A DNA stretch of 23,951 nucleotides from Methanobacterium sp. (GCA_030017655.1 JASEIM010000017.1:1-23951); one strand, 5' to 3'. Counted from the first letter of the stretch, positions 14,520-22,369 are shown. Notes: generated from the letters alone by a model not told the origin. Translations and numbers: made by a program.

Positions 14520-15908
14520 ATGTTTGAGGATATACCTGTCGATGTTAGTCCAATGTATGAAGGAGAACGTATAAGATCAGCGAACATGTTTGTTGAACTT
14601 GCAGGTCCAAAATCTTCCGGTGCAGAACTCGTTCAAGTAGCAGAAGATGTTGAAGATGGAGCATTAGAAGTATTAGGGCCAGAACTATCCGAAATGACCG
14701 AAGGAGAAATCTATCCTTTGGGAATATCAGTAAAAATTCAGGGAGAAAAACTGGAAAAAGAGCTTGAAGGAGTTATAGAGCGAAGAATACACGAACTCTG
14801 TAACTATGTAAAGGGATTCATGCACCTAAACCAGAGAGACCAGATATGGTGCCGTGTAAGTAAAGAAGCGGTTGAAGCTGGTTTTAAACTTGAACACCTT
14901 GCCCAGGCGCTTTCTATTCTTCTTAAAGAAGAATTCCCCATAATAGAGAAGATATCTGTAACCATATTTACAGAAGAAAGCGAAGTAGAATCCTTCCTTG
15001 AAACAGCAAGAGCAACATATGAAGTTCGTGATGCAAGAGCCAGAGAATTAAGCGATGAAGATGTTGATGTATTCTACGGCTGTGTAATGTGCCAGTCATT
15101 TGCACCAAGCCATGTTTGTGTTGTCACACCAGATAGAACAGCTCTTTGTGGAGCTATAAACTGGTTTGACTGCAGAGCAGCAGCTAAAATGGATCCTGAC
15201 GGCCCAATATTTGAAGTAACAAAAGGTGAAGTACTGGATGATGTTAAAGGTGAATACAGCGACGTAAATGCTATGGTATCTGAAAAATCACAGGGAGTTA
15301 CAGATAGAGTATACTTACACAGTGTATTTGAATATCCACACACTTCATGTGGATGTTTTGAAGCTGTGGCATTTTATATTCCAGAACTTGATGGAATTGG
15401 AATTGTAGATCGTGATTTCAGAGGAGAAACTCCGCTTGGAATACCATTTTCAGCCATGGCAGGACAATGCTCTGGTGGAAAGCAAGTAGAAGGATTTACA
15501 GGACTCAGTATGGAATATATGCGATCTCCTAAGTTCTTACAGGCAGATGGCGGGTATGAAAGAGTAATCTGGTTGCCTAAGGAAATTAAAGATTCTCTTA
15601 CTGACTTCATTCCAGAAGATGTAATTGAAAAAATTCCAACAGAAGAAGATGCAGGGAGCATTAAAGAAATCAGAAAGTTCTTAAGAGAAGCAGAACACCC
15701 CATAATGGAAAGATTAAAACAAGCAAAAGAGTCCGTTGAAGAGCCTGAAATAGAGGAAGAAATTTCAGAAGAACCCGAGATGGGAACTGCCCCTATGACT
15801 CAAGTTGCTTATGCGCCAGAACTTTCAATGCCTGCAGGCGGCGGAGTAAAAATAATTCTAAAAAATGCAAAAGTCTATGCTGAAAAGGTAATAATCAAAA
15901 GAAAATAG
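14520..15908 (+). CDS. cdhC: CODH/ACS beta subunit (acetyl-CoA synthase) CdhC
   Basis: CdhC forms or cleaves acetyl-CoA at the Ni-Ni-[4Fe-4S] A-cluster, joining the methyl group from the corrinoid protein, CO from CdhA, and CoA. The A-cluster ligands are visible: Cys 188, Cys 191 and Cys 200 in GCVMCQSFAPSHVC, a further Cys at 210 and 218, and the Cys277-Gly-Cys279 pair in HTSCGCFEA that chelates the distal nickel. The 462-aa length matches archaeal CdhC, which lacks the N-terminal domains of bacterial AcsB. The acidic linker EEPEIEEEISEEPE (about 403-420) precedes a short C-terminal segment. The start is ATG with GGAGG 7 nt upstream, 49 nt after cdhB. Confidence 0.96.
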   Translation: MFEDIPVDVSPMYEGERIRSANMFVELAGPKSSGAELVQVAEDVEDGALEVLGPELSEMTEGEIYPLGISVKIQGEKLEKELEGVIERRIHELCNYVKGFMHLNQRDQIWCRVSKEAVEAGFKLEHLAQALSILLKEEFPIIEKISVTIFTEESEVESFLETARATYEVRDARARELSDEDVDVFYGCVMCQSFAPSHVCVVTPDRTALCGAINWFDCRAAAKMDPDGPIFEVTKGEVLDDVKGEYSDVNAMVSEKSQGVTDRVYLHSVFEYPHTSCGCFEAVAFYIPELDGIGIVDRDFRGETPLGIPFSAMAGQCSGGKQVEGFTGLSMEYMRSPKFLQADGGYERVIWLPKEIKDSLTDFIPEDVIEKIPTEEDAGSIKEIRKFLREAEHPIMERLKQAKESVEEPEIEEEISEEPEMGTAPMTQVAYAPELSMPAGGGVKIILKNAKVYAEKVIIKRK

Positions 15909-15926
15909 AACAATTGGGGTACATTA

Positions 15927-16682
15927 GTGATAATAGCAGTAAGCGGAAAAGGAGGAACAGGTAAAACGCTTGTATCCTCTCTTTTAATCAAATCTTTAGT
16001 AGGCAACGGCAGGGACATACTGGCAATAGATGCAGACCCTGACTCTAACCTGCCAGAAGCACTCGGAATAGATGTAGAGCGTACAGTCGGTGATGTCAGA
16101 GAAGAACTCAAAAAAGACACTGCAGCAGGTAAAATTCCATCAGGGGCAAATAAATGGGATATACTTGATTATAAAATCATGGAATCTGTAATGGAAACCC
16201 CTGAATTTGATCTTCTTGTAATGGGGAGACCTGAGGGAAGTGGATGCTACTGTGCTGTAAATAATATGCTTCGAAAGATTATTGAAACCCTCTCATCAAA
16301 TTATGACATTATAGTGATTGATACAGAAGCAGGTCTTGAACATTTAAGCAGGAGAACAACCCAGAATGTTGATATAATGCTTGTAGTGACAGACACATCA
16401 AAGAGAGGTATTTTAACTGCACAAAGAATTGGTGAACTATCTAATGAACTTGATATAAGCTTTAAAGAAATTCACCTTATCGTTAATCGCGTTAAACCAG
16501 GGAAAGAGGATGAAGTACTTAAAAAAGTAAATGAAACTGGATTAAATGTCATTGGAACAATATATGAAGATGAAATTGTTTCTGAGTACGACTTAGAGGG
16601 AAACCCATTGATTAATCTTCCGGATGAGTCCAATGCAAATACTGCTATATCTAAAATTATCAAAAATTTAAACTTAAAATAG
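15927..16682 (+). CDS. cooC: CooC/AcsF-type nickel-insertion ATPase
   Basis: Members of this MinD/ParA-like family use ATP to help place nickel in CODH or ACS. The product (251 aa) has the deviant Walker A motif GKGGTGKT (residues 7-14), the IDADPDSN switch (35-41), and the CYC pair (Cys 107, Cys 109) in GSGCYCAVNN, the metal-binding CxC that defines CooC-like dimers. IIVIDTEAGLEHLSRR is the switch II region. It sits between cdhC and cdhD, where maturation ATPases are commonly found in archaeal cdh operons. The GTG start is preceded by TTGGGGT, a weaker ribosome binding site than its neighbours'. Whether it serves CdhA, CdhC or both cannot be told. Confidence 0.92.
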   Translation: MIIAVSGKGGTGKTLVSSLLIKSLVGNGRDILAIDADPDSNLPEALGIDVERTVGDVREELKKDTAAGKIPSGANKWDILDYKIMESVMETPEFDLLVMGRPEGSGCYCAVNNMLRKIIETLSSNYDIIVIDTEAGLEHLSRRTTQNVDIMLVVTDTSKRGILTAQRIGELSNELDISFKEIHLIVNRVKPGKEDEVLKKVNETGLNVIGTIYEDEIVSEYDLEGNPLINLPDESNANTAISKIIKNLNLK

Positions 16683-16702
16683 ATTTAAAAGGATGTGGGT
16701 TT

Positions 16703-17866
16703 ATGGATAAAATGACACAACTTCTTAAACTGCTTGAAAATACAGATACCATAGAATTAAATGAGTTCAGGATGGACTTTGAAGAACTTGAACTCAATAT
16801 AATGCCTGCAATCCAGCAAGTTGTTCAAACTGCTCAAAAGCAAGCTCAACAGGCTGAGATTGTTAGAGAAGCCATACTGGCAGGGGAATTCAAACCACCG
16901 ATTCATGACTACCCTGGTGAGGTAGCAGAAGTTCAGCTTGGTGCTGGAACAAGAAAGCCAGTATTTTTAGGAGGACAAAAAGCTCTATACAGGTTTGAAG
17001 AGCCGCAACCAAATCCCCCCGTTGTAACCTTCGATGTTTTCGATATTCCAATGCCAGGACTACCAAGGCCAATTCGAGAACACTTTGAAGATGTAATGGA
17101 ACATCCCGGGGATTGGGCTAAAAAGGCTGTGAAAGACTTCGGTGCTAACATGGTAACAATCCACCTTATTGGAACTGGCCCAAAGGTCATGGATAAAACT
17201 CCTCAACAGGCCGCAGCAGATATAGAAGAAGTTCTACAGGCTGTAGATGTACCATTAGTAATAGGAGGTTCAGGAGACCCTCAAAAAGACCCCGTAGTAC
17301 TCGAAGCAGCCGCAGCTGCTGCAGAAGATGAAAGATGTCTTCTTGCATCAGCAAACCTTGACCTTGACTACAGAAAAGTAGCAAAAGCTGCAGTAGACTA
17401 TAATCATGCCGTTCTTTCATGGGCAATTACCGATATAAACATGCAGAAAACTCTTAACAAGTACCTTATGAAGGAAGGATTAACTCAAAATGACATAGTA
17501 ATGGATCCTACAACCTGTGCACTTGGTTACGGAATTGAATTTTCAATTGACGTTATAACCAGAACAAGACTTGCTGCACTTAAGGGAGATTCAGATTTAC
17601 AGATGCCGATGTCTTCAGGAACAACCAATGCATGGGGTTCTCGTGAAGCATGGATGAAAAAAGATGAATGGGGACCTACAGATTACAGAGGTCCAATCTG
17701 GGAAATTGTAACCGGATTAACAATGATGCTCTGTGGTGTTGATATTTTCATGATGCTGCATCCACAGTCAGTAAAAATGCTAAGAGAAATTGGAGAGACA
17801 TTTACAAAAGAATATATGACCACAGAAGTTCCTGATATCTCAAACTGGGTCACACAACTTGAATAA
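16703..17866 (+). CDS. cdhD: CODH/ACS delta subunit (corrinoid Fe-S protein small subunit) CdhD
   Basis: CdhD pairs with CdhE to form the corrinoid iron-sulfur protein that carries the methyl group between tetrahydromethanopterin and the A-cluster. The 387-aa product has the family's N-terminal helical part (1-55), the PVFLGGQKALYRFEEPQPNPP segment, FDVFDIPMPGLPRPIREHF, and a TIM-barrel body with PLVIGGSGDPQKDP, DPTTCALGYGIE and SSGTTNAWGSREAW, the last near the corrin-binding face. The ATG has GGATG 7 nt upstream and follows cooC by 20 nt. It requires a cobamide cofactor, which links this operon to cobalt supply. Confidence 0.95.
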   Translation: MDKMTQLLKLLENTDTIELNEFRMDFEELELNIMPAIQQVVQTAQKQAQQAEIVREAILAGEFKPPIHDYPGEVAEVQLGAGTRKPVFLGGQKALYRFEEPQPNPPVVTFDVFDIPMPGLPRPIREHFEDVMEHPGDWAKKAVKDFGANMVTIHLIGTGPKVMDKTPQQAAADIEEVLQAVDVPLVIGGSGDPQKDPVVLEAAAAAAEDERCLLASANLDLDYRKVAKAAVDYNHAVLSWAITDINMQKTLNKYLMKEGLTQNDIVMDPTTCALGYGIEFSIDVITRTRLAALKGDSDLQMPMSSGTTNAWGSREAWMKKDEWGPTDYRGPIWEIVTGLTMMLCGVDIFMMLHPQSVKMLREIGETFTKEYMTTEVPDISNWVTQLE

Positions 17867-17880
17867 TAGGAGGTTAAAAA

Positions 17881-19254
17881 ATGGCCGTTACTGCAATGGA
17901 TGTTTACAGATTACTTCCAAAAACAAACTGTGCAAAATGTGGAGAGGCATCATGTATGGCCTTTGCCACCAAACTCTCAGAAAAGGAAACAGATCTTGAA
18001 TTATGTACACAGCTTGCAGCAGATGAAATGGATAAGCTTGTAGATTTACTTGCCCCTGCTGTAAAGGAAATAACAATTGGTAAAGGTGATAAAGCCATAC
18101 TTGTAGGTGGAGATGAAGTTCTTTACCGGTATGAATTAACTTATTACAATCAAACACCTCTTGTAATTGATATAAGTGATGATATGGATGATGCTGCTTT
18201 TGAAGAGAGGGTTAAAAAGATTGAAGATACTCAATTTGAAAGAACAGGAGAACTGCTAACACTTGATGCCATAGCACTTAGAAACAAATCTGGAGATGCT
18301 TCAAAATTCAAAGAAGCAGCTGCAAAACTTAAAAATTCCAGTTTAGCTCTTGTATTATGTTCTTTTGATGCTGATGCCATGAAGGCAGCTTTAGAAGTTG
18401 TAGGGGATGAACGCCCTTTAATTTATGGTGCAACTGAAAATAACATAGAACAGATGGCATCATTAGCACTTGAATACGACTGTCCAATTGCACTCTTTGT
18501 TCCAAACGACCTTGAAAAAATGAAAGAACTTTCAAGGACATTAAGGACTAAAGGAGTTAACGACATTATTCTTGATCCAGGTACATATGTAGATGCTGGA
18601 ATTGGAGATACTTTAGATGATTTTATCATGATAAGAAGACTTGCTGTGGAAGAAAGGGATGAAGATTTCAGATTCCCAATCTTAGGAGTTCCAGCACTCA
18701 CATGGCTCAACAGTGAAGAAGATGAAATTAATACAGCGATTAAAGAGGCCACAATAGCAGCAACACTAATAAATAAGTATGCTGATATGATGATTATCCA
18801 CGGAACCGAAATATGGGAACTAATTCCTGTCTTAACACTTAGACAAAGCTTATACACTGATCCAAGGAAACCTCAAGCAGTAGATGCAGGAGTATACGAG
18901 TTTGGTGAAGTGAATGAAGATTCACCAGTTGCTCTAACCACAAACTTTGCTCTTACATACTATACTGTTGAAGGAGATTTAAAATCCGGAAAAGCAAATT
19001 GCTACCTTCTTGTGCTTGATACAGAAGGAAGAGCCGTGGATGTATCAGTTGCAGGTAGTCAGTTTAATGGAAAAGCTGTAGCAGACTTAATAAAAGAGAC
19101 CGGTATTGAAGATAAAGTAAAAACCAGAAAAATGGTAATTCCAGGTCTCGGAGCTCCTGTAAGTGGTGAAATTGAAGATGATAGTGGATGGGAAGTTGTC
19201 GTAGGGCCCAGAGATTCATCAGCACTTGCAGATTTCCTTAAAGAAAAAGTATAA
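17881..19254 (+). CDS. cdhE: CODH/ACS gamma subunit (corrinoid Fe-S protein large subunit) CdhE
   Basis: CdhE is the large subunit of the corrinoid iron-sulfur protein. Its N-terminal [4Fe-4S] motif is complete: Cys 17, Cys 20, Cys 25 and Cys 42 in TNCAKCGEASCMAF and LELC, the cluster that reduces cobalt for reactivation. A TIM-barrel domain (about 95-320) is followed by the C-terminal cobamide-binding domain with TNFALTYYTVEGDL and the glycine-rich VIPGLGAPVSGE. Length (457 aa) is standard. The ATG is 7 nt after GGAGG and 14 nt after cdhD, so the heterodimer partners are translated as a pair. Confidence 0.95.
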   Translation: MAVTAMDVYRLLPKTNCAKCGEASCMAFATKLSEKETDLELCTQLAADEMDKLVDLLAPAVKEITIGKGDKAILVGGDEVLYRYELTYYNQTPLVIDISDDMDDAAFEERVKKIEDTQFERTGELLTLDAIALRNKSGDASKFKEAAAKLKNSSLALVLCSFDADAMKAALEVVGDERPLIYGATENNIEQMASLALEYDCPIALFVPNDLEKMKELSRTLRTKGVNDIILDPGTYVDAGIGDTLDDFIMIRRLAVEERDEDFRFPILGVPALTWLNSEEDEINTAIKEATIAATLINKYADMMIIHGTEIWELIPVLTLRQSLYTDPRKPQAVDAGVYEFGEVNEDSPVALTTNFALTYYTVEGDLKSGKANCYLLVLDTEGRAVDVSVAGSQFNGKAVADLIKETGIEDKVKTRKMVIPGLGAPVSGEIEDDSGWEVVVGPRDSSALADFLKEKV

Positions 19255-19281
19255 CTCTAAAACTATAAGAAGGGATAAACT

Positions 19282-19749
19282 ATGAAAACATTGATGGTAA
19301 TAGACCCGAGAATGTGTTCAGAATGCAAAGACTGCATCAGCGCATGTGAAAAAGAACATGGAACTGCAAGGGCAAAAAAAAGCAGTTCTATTCCAATTTT
19401 TTGCCTGCAATGCCACCCAGATAAAGCTCCATGTGCCCGAATATGCCCAACAGGAGCAATACAGGAGGAGAACGGCTCACTTAAGGTTAATGAAGATGCA
19501 TGTATTCTCTGCAGACTCTGTCTGATTGCATGCCCCATAGGAATAATAGCAATTGACGAAGACAAAAAATCAGCGCAGAAATGCACCCTGTGCATGGAAA
19601 CCGATGGAATTCTACCTGCATGTGTTGAAGCATGTAAAGACAACGTTTTAAAAGTATTCTCAATTAAAGAACTTGAAGAACTGAAAAAAGACATTTCATT
19701 TGCTGAAATTTTAAGCGAAACACTGAAAGCATCCCAGGGTAAGTTCTAA
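19282..19749 (+). CDS. CooF/HycB-like polyferredoxin of the CODH operon
   Basis: The 155-aa product is an electron-transfer iron-sulfur protein of the CooF/DMSO-reductase-chain-B type. Cysteine groups are CSECKDCISAC (residues 12-22), CLQCHPDKAPCARICP (about 41-56), CILCRLCLIACP (about 74-85) and CTLCMETDGILPACVEAC (about 100-117), enough for up to four [4Fe-4S] clusters. It lies 27 nt after cdhE on the same strand, so it is probably the electron carrier of this CODH. The ATG is preceded by AAGGGA. Its last codons (ASQGKF and stop) are inside a 23-bp sequence repeated 71 nt further on. Confidence 0.88.
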   Translation: MKTLMVIDPRMCSECKDCISACEKEHGTARAKKSSSIPIFCLQCHPDKAPCARICPTGAIQEENGSLKVNEDACILCRLCLIACPIGIIAIDEDKKSAQKCTLCMETDGILPACVEACKDNVLKVFSIKELEELKKDISFAEILSETLKASQGKF

Positions 19750-19845
19750 TTAGATATTTATGTTGAAATAACTGGAAAAAAAAATTTTTGATCAACCTTT
19801 TTCTAAAAGGTTGACTCTTAAGGCATCCCAGGGTAAGTTCTAATT
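19729..19845. repeat. 23-bp direct repeat flanking a 71-bp insert at the end of the CODH operon
   Basis: The sequence starting GCATCCCAGGGTAAG at 19729-19751, which includes the end and stop codon of the polyferredoxin gene, recurs without a mismatch at 19823-19845. The 71 bp between the copies hold a run of A and T and a 10-bp hairpin. A duplicated gene end around an insert is what integration into a gene's 3' end, or replication slippage, would leave. Confidence 0.75.
19777..19814. terminator. Bidirectional hairpin terminator between the CODH operon and ogt
   Basis: TCAACCTTTT (19792-19801) and AAAAGGTTGA (19805-19814) form a perfect 10-bp stem with loop TCT. On the minus strand the hairpin is followed by a nine-T run, suiting termination of ogt; on the plus strand it follows the convergent CODH operon. 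Confidence 0.6.
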
Positions 19846-19861
19846 GAACTTATCTCCTTTT

Positions 19862-20392
19862 TTATTTTTTAAGAACTACTTTATCGTTTTCAATACAGAT
19901 TCCTTCATTTTCCAATATTTCTTTTTTCATTTCTGTACCGCCGAAGAATCCTCCAACCTTTAAATCAGATTTTATAACTCTATGGCATGGAATTATTATT
20001 GGAAGTGGATTTCTACCTATTGCAGTCCCAACTGCCCTGTAAGCTTTTGAATTAATTGCTTCTGCAATCTGCTTATATGTTTTAACTTCTCCATAAGGAA
20101 TTTCTGTAACTTCATGAAGAACATCTTTTTGAAAGCTACCTTTTAACTCATGATTGAGGAATTTATTCTGAAATGAAATGTTTTCGCCACAATAGGCCCT
20201 ACAAACGTCTTTCGCAAGATTTTGATGTTTATTAGATAATTCAAAAAAGGAATAATCCTTTGAAATTTCAGTTATAGCCTCTTCTTCATTAGATTTAGGC
20301 AAAATAGTTTTTATAATTTTATTATTTTTAACAGCGACTGCAAAATAGAGTTTTTTATGTTTGTAGGTTGAAATTTCAATTTTATCGTTAAT
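19862..20392 (-). CDS. ogt: Methylated-DNA--protein-cysteine methyltransferase (O6-alkylguanine-DNA alkyltransferase)
   Basis: This suicide repair enzyme transfers the alkyl group of O6-alkylguanine to its own cysteine. The C-terminal domain has the invariant IPCHRV with acceptor Cys 136, the PYGEVKTYKQIA helix-turn-helix, and RAVGTAIGRNPLPI with the recognition Arg 119. The start chosen is ATT at 20392, 7 nt after GGAGG (20404-20400). It yields a 176-aa protein with the standard N-terminal beta segment (KHKKLYFAVAVKNNKII, then LPKSNEEEA). The nearest conventional start, TTG at 20302, would remove about 30 residues of that domain and has no ribosome binding site. It converges on the CODH operon and looks monocistronic. 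Confidence 0.93.
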   Translation of the reverse strand: MNDKIEISTYKHKKLYFAVAVKNNKIIKTILPKSNEEEAITEISKDYSFFELSNKHQNLAKDVCRAYCGENISFQNKFLNHELKGSFQKDVLHEVTEIPYGEVKTYKQIAEAINSKAYRAVGTAIGRNPLPIIIPCHRVIKSDLKVGGFFGGTEMKKEILENEGICIENDKVVLKK

Positions 20393-20404
20393 GAAAATTC
20401 CTCC
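20390..20404 (-). promoter_or_regulatory. RBS that decides an ATT start for ogt
   Basis: GGAGG (20404-20400) is followed by AATTTTC and then ATT (20392-20390). The 30 codons between this ATT and the first TTG are open and encode a recognisable Ogt N-terminal domain, so translation must begin upstream of the TTG. Confidence 0.7.
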
Positions 20405-20417
20405 AATTTTTTGATAT

Positions 20418-20457
20418 TATTCACATTTAGGATTATTCACATATGTGTAAATATTTA
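20418..20457 (-). promoter_or_regulatory. Candidate ogt promoter and operator
   Basis: A perfect palindrome CACATATGTG (20438-20447) lies next to two direct copies of ATTATTCACAT that start 16 bp apart. On the minus strand an AAATATTTA TATA-like box (about 20457-20449) would place the transcript start at the palindrome's downstream side, so a bound protein could block initiation. Confidence 0.35.
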
Positions 20458-20694
20458 TTGTAATCTGTTAATTATTATAATCATATATTCAATGAAATGT
20501 TCTTTTTCCCTGAAAACTACAGACTATAAGCATCACATCCAATCTAAATGCCACAATCATGGTTCTCTTAGAAGAGCTGGAATGTAGACTACTCCTAATT
20601 ATTAATATTTATGTTATATGCCATCAAAAAATAATAAACGGATATAATATATTCATTTATGTATAATCTTATAAAATATTTCGATTTATATAAT
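20458..20694. other. Intergenic stretch between ogt and the lipid reductase gene
   Basis: No gene is visible. About 20515-20597 is noticeably richer in G and C than its flanks and contains a CTCTT-AG-AAGAG stem and the complementary pair CTACA (20518-20522) / TGTAG (20585-20589). The remainder is very AT-rich. A small non-coding RNA is possible but I see no class-defining motif. Confidence 0.3.
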
Positions 20695-21846
20695 CTATAA
20701 TACGTCTTTTAAATGTCTAACAAGACTTGGAGACTCTTTTACAAGCCCCAATAGTGATCTTCCTGTAACTGAACTGAGATCTCTTCCTTTCATGAACTTG
20801 GCAAGGGCATTTAATTCTTTATCATTGAGTTTATCGAGGACTTTCCTATACTTAAGTGATCTTTTAATTAAGTCGCCGATTTCTGCTTTCCACAGTTCTT
20901 CATATCTTTTTAAGAACTTTGCAGATGTATTCTTACTCTTTATAGCTTCTCCAGCTACTTCACCCGCTATTTTTCCACATGAAGCCGCTAAATGGATTCC
21001 ACCACCGGTTATAGGATCTACATGACCTGCAGCATCCCCCACAACAAGCAATCCGTCAGCATATGTTTTTTCAACAGGGCCAGACACCGGTACGCCACCA
21101 ATATTAAGTTCAACAGGCGTACCTCCAAGATTTGAAGTGAATCTGTTTAGATATTCATATGCAGTCTCTTTAGAGCTCCTAACACCAATTCCAACATTTG
21201 TCACGCCATTTTCACTGGGAAAAATCCAGACATATCCTCCGGGAGCAACTTCATTACCAAAATAAAACTGCATATAACCTGGATCTATGTCAATGCCAAC
21301 CATTTTATACTGAACACACGAGCACATGTCGTTTATACCATAACGGAAATTCAATCCAGCCATTCGTGCTACATTTGATTCTATTCCATCTGCAGCTATA
21401 ACTAAATCAGCTTCAATTTCCATGGTTTCACCAAGATGCCTTGCAACAACGCCTTTAACTTTTCCATCTTTAATAATAAGGTCTTTTACTGTGGTTTTAA
21501 CCATGATATCTGTTCCAGCTTTTGCAGATTCTATTGCAAGACTTTTATCAAATACTTTTCTATCTAAAATATATCCCATTTCATCATCCTGGGGGTGCAT
21601 GCGAAAATGAGTGCCGTCAGGAGAATAAAGTTCAGCGCCATATATTTCAGAGCATATATATCTGTTTGAGGGTTCAAGACCAAGAGTCTGAAAAGTAACT
21701 TCGCTTGTGGCTTCTGCACATTGAAGTGGAACTCCAATTTCAGGGCGTTTTTCAATCATCAATACGTCCAAATCATTTTTAGATGCAAAAAGCGATGACA
21801 CAGAACCTCCAACGCGCCCTCCAACTACAATTACATCGTATTTCAT
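20695..21846 (-). CDS. Digeranylgeranylglycerophospholipid reductase (geranylgeranyl reductase family)
   Basis: This flavoprotein saturates the isoprenoid chains of archaeal membrane lipids. The N-terminal FAD-binding motif is VVGGRVGGSVSS (residues 7-18) with EKR at the end of the second strand, RKVF and GIGVRSS segments typical of the family lie in the middle, and the second FAD motif LLVVGDAAGHVDPITGGGI is at about 265-283. The 383-aa length is normal. The ATG at 21846 has GGAGG 7 nt upstream. A 55-aa ferredoxin gene lies 147 nt upstream on the same strand; in methanogens such ferredoxins can serve as electron donors to this reductase, and the pairing supports the assignment. Confidence 0.92.
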   Translation of the reverse strand: MKYDVIVVGGRVGGSVSSLFASKNDLDVLMIEKRPEIGVPLQCAEATSEVTFQTLGLEPSNRYICSEIYGAELYSPDGTHFRMHPQDDEMGYILDRKVFDKSLAIESAKAGTDIMVKTTVKDLIIKDGKVKGVVARHLGETMEIEADLVIAADGIESNVARMAGLNFRYGINDMCSCVQYKMVGIDIDPGYMQFYFGNEVAPGGYVWIFPSENGVTNVGIGVRSSKETAYEYLNRFTSNLGGTPVELNIGGVPVSGPVEKTYADGLLVVGDAAGHVDPITGGGIHLAASCGKIAGEVAGEAIKSKNTSAKFLKRYEELWKAEIGDLIKRSLKYRKVLDKLNDKELNALAKFMKGRDLSSVTGRSLLGLVKESPSLVRHLKDVL

Positions 21847-21858
21847 TCCATTACCTCC

Positions 21859-21944
21859 AAAAATCTTCGATTTTTCCGGTTACGAAATTACGTTTGTAAT
21901 CATTAGAAACTCCTTTCTCGGCTGCAAAAACTAAAAGTTTTTGC
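21859..21944. repeat. Two stem-loops between the ferredoxin and lipid reductase genes
   Basis: AAAAATC-TTC-GATTTTT (21859-21875) and GCAAAAACT-AAA-AGTTTTTGC (21924-21944) are perfect hairpins in the 147-nt gap. The second resembles the one at 11204-11225, where ATCTTCGATTTT also lies close by (11247-11257), which suggests a dispersed repeat family. Confidence 0.5.
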
Positions 21945-21993
21945 AAGCATTCAAATCTCTGATTTCGAATTTTCATGAAATTATACATTTCTT

Positions 21994-22161
21994 TCAACCT
22001 CCGCCAAAGGCACCAAGAGGACATATTATTGAACATTTTCCACAATCATCGCATTTGTTATCTTCTATGATGATTTTGTTTTCAGTAAGTTCTAAAGAGC
22101 CATTAGGGCAAACACTGATACATGCACCACAATATCCACACTTTTCAATATCAAATTTCAT
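21994..22161 (-). CDS. Small 2[4Fe-4S] ferredoxin, 55 aa
   Basis: The product reads MKFDIEKCGYCGACISVCP at the start and KCDDCGKCSIICPLG near the end, two classical CxxCxxCxxxCP motifs (Cys 8, 11, 14, 18 and Cys 37, 40, 43, 47), so it binds two [4Fe-4S] clusters. ATG at 22161 follows GGTGA with a 6-nt gap. The gene precedes the lipid reductase gene on the same strand and probably shares its promoter. It is the likely electron donor for double-bond reduction; that role is known for analogous methanogen ferredoxins and inferred here. Confidence 0.9.
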   Translation of the reverse strand: MKFDIEKCGYCGACISVCPNGSLELTENKIIIEDNKCDDCGKCSIICPLGAFGGG

Positions 22162-22224
22162 TACTTCTCACCCATATGAATGGAAATATTTAAGATTTCT
22201 GCAGGATAATAATAAAACAACACA

Positions 22225-22245
22225 GTAAAATTATATATCCTTTCT
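22225..22245 (-). promoter_or_regulatory. TATA promoter of the ferredoxin / lipid reductase unit
   Basis: On the minus strand, purine-rich AGAAAGG is followed by ATATATAA (22238-22231). The expected transcript start near 22207 gives a leader of about 45 nt before the ferredoxin ATG. Confidence 0.5.
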
Positions 22246-22369
22246 TATTTAAAAACTTAAATATTAAATATAGAGTAATCTAAGTGTTTATATAATTTAA
22301 TGAGTATCCATATGATTGTTAAATTAAATTTTATGAATTCAAAAAAAGATTCATAGCTAAACCGTTAAC

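Noticed and set aside
15927..16682. The CooC-type ATPase inside the cdh operon as an unusual insertion
   Set aside because: A CooC-like gene between cdhC and cdhD is an ordinary arrangement in methanogens.
18423..18857. A 144-codon minus-strand open frame opposite cdhE, and a similar one at 19263-19694 opposite the polyferredoxin gene
   Set aside because: Both are shadows of well-supported genes and lack initiation signals; the conserved cysteine motifs are on the plus strand.
21851..22045. A 64-codon minus-strand frame between the ferredoxin and lipid reductase genes
   Set aside because: It overlaps the ferredoxin 3' end in another frame and mostly translates the two hairpins; no start signal fits.
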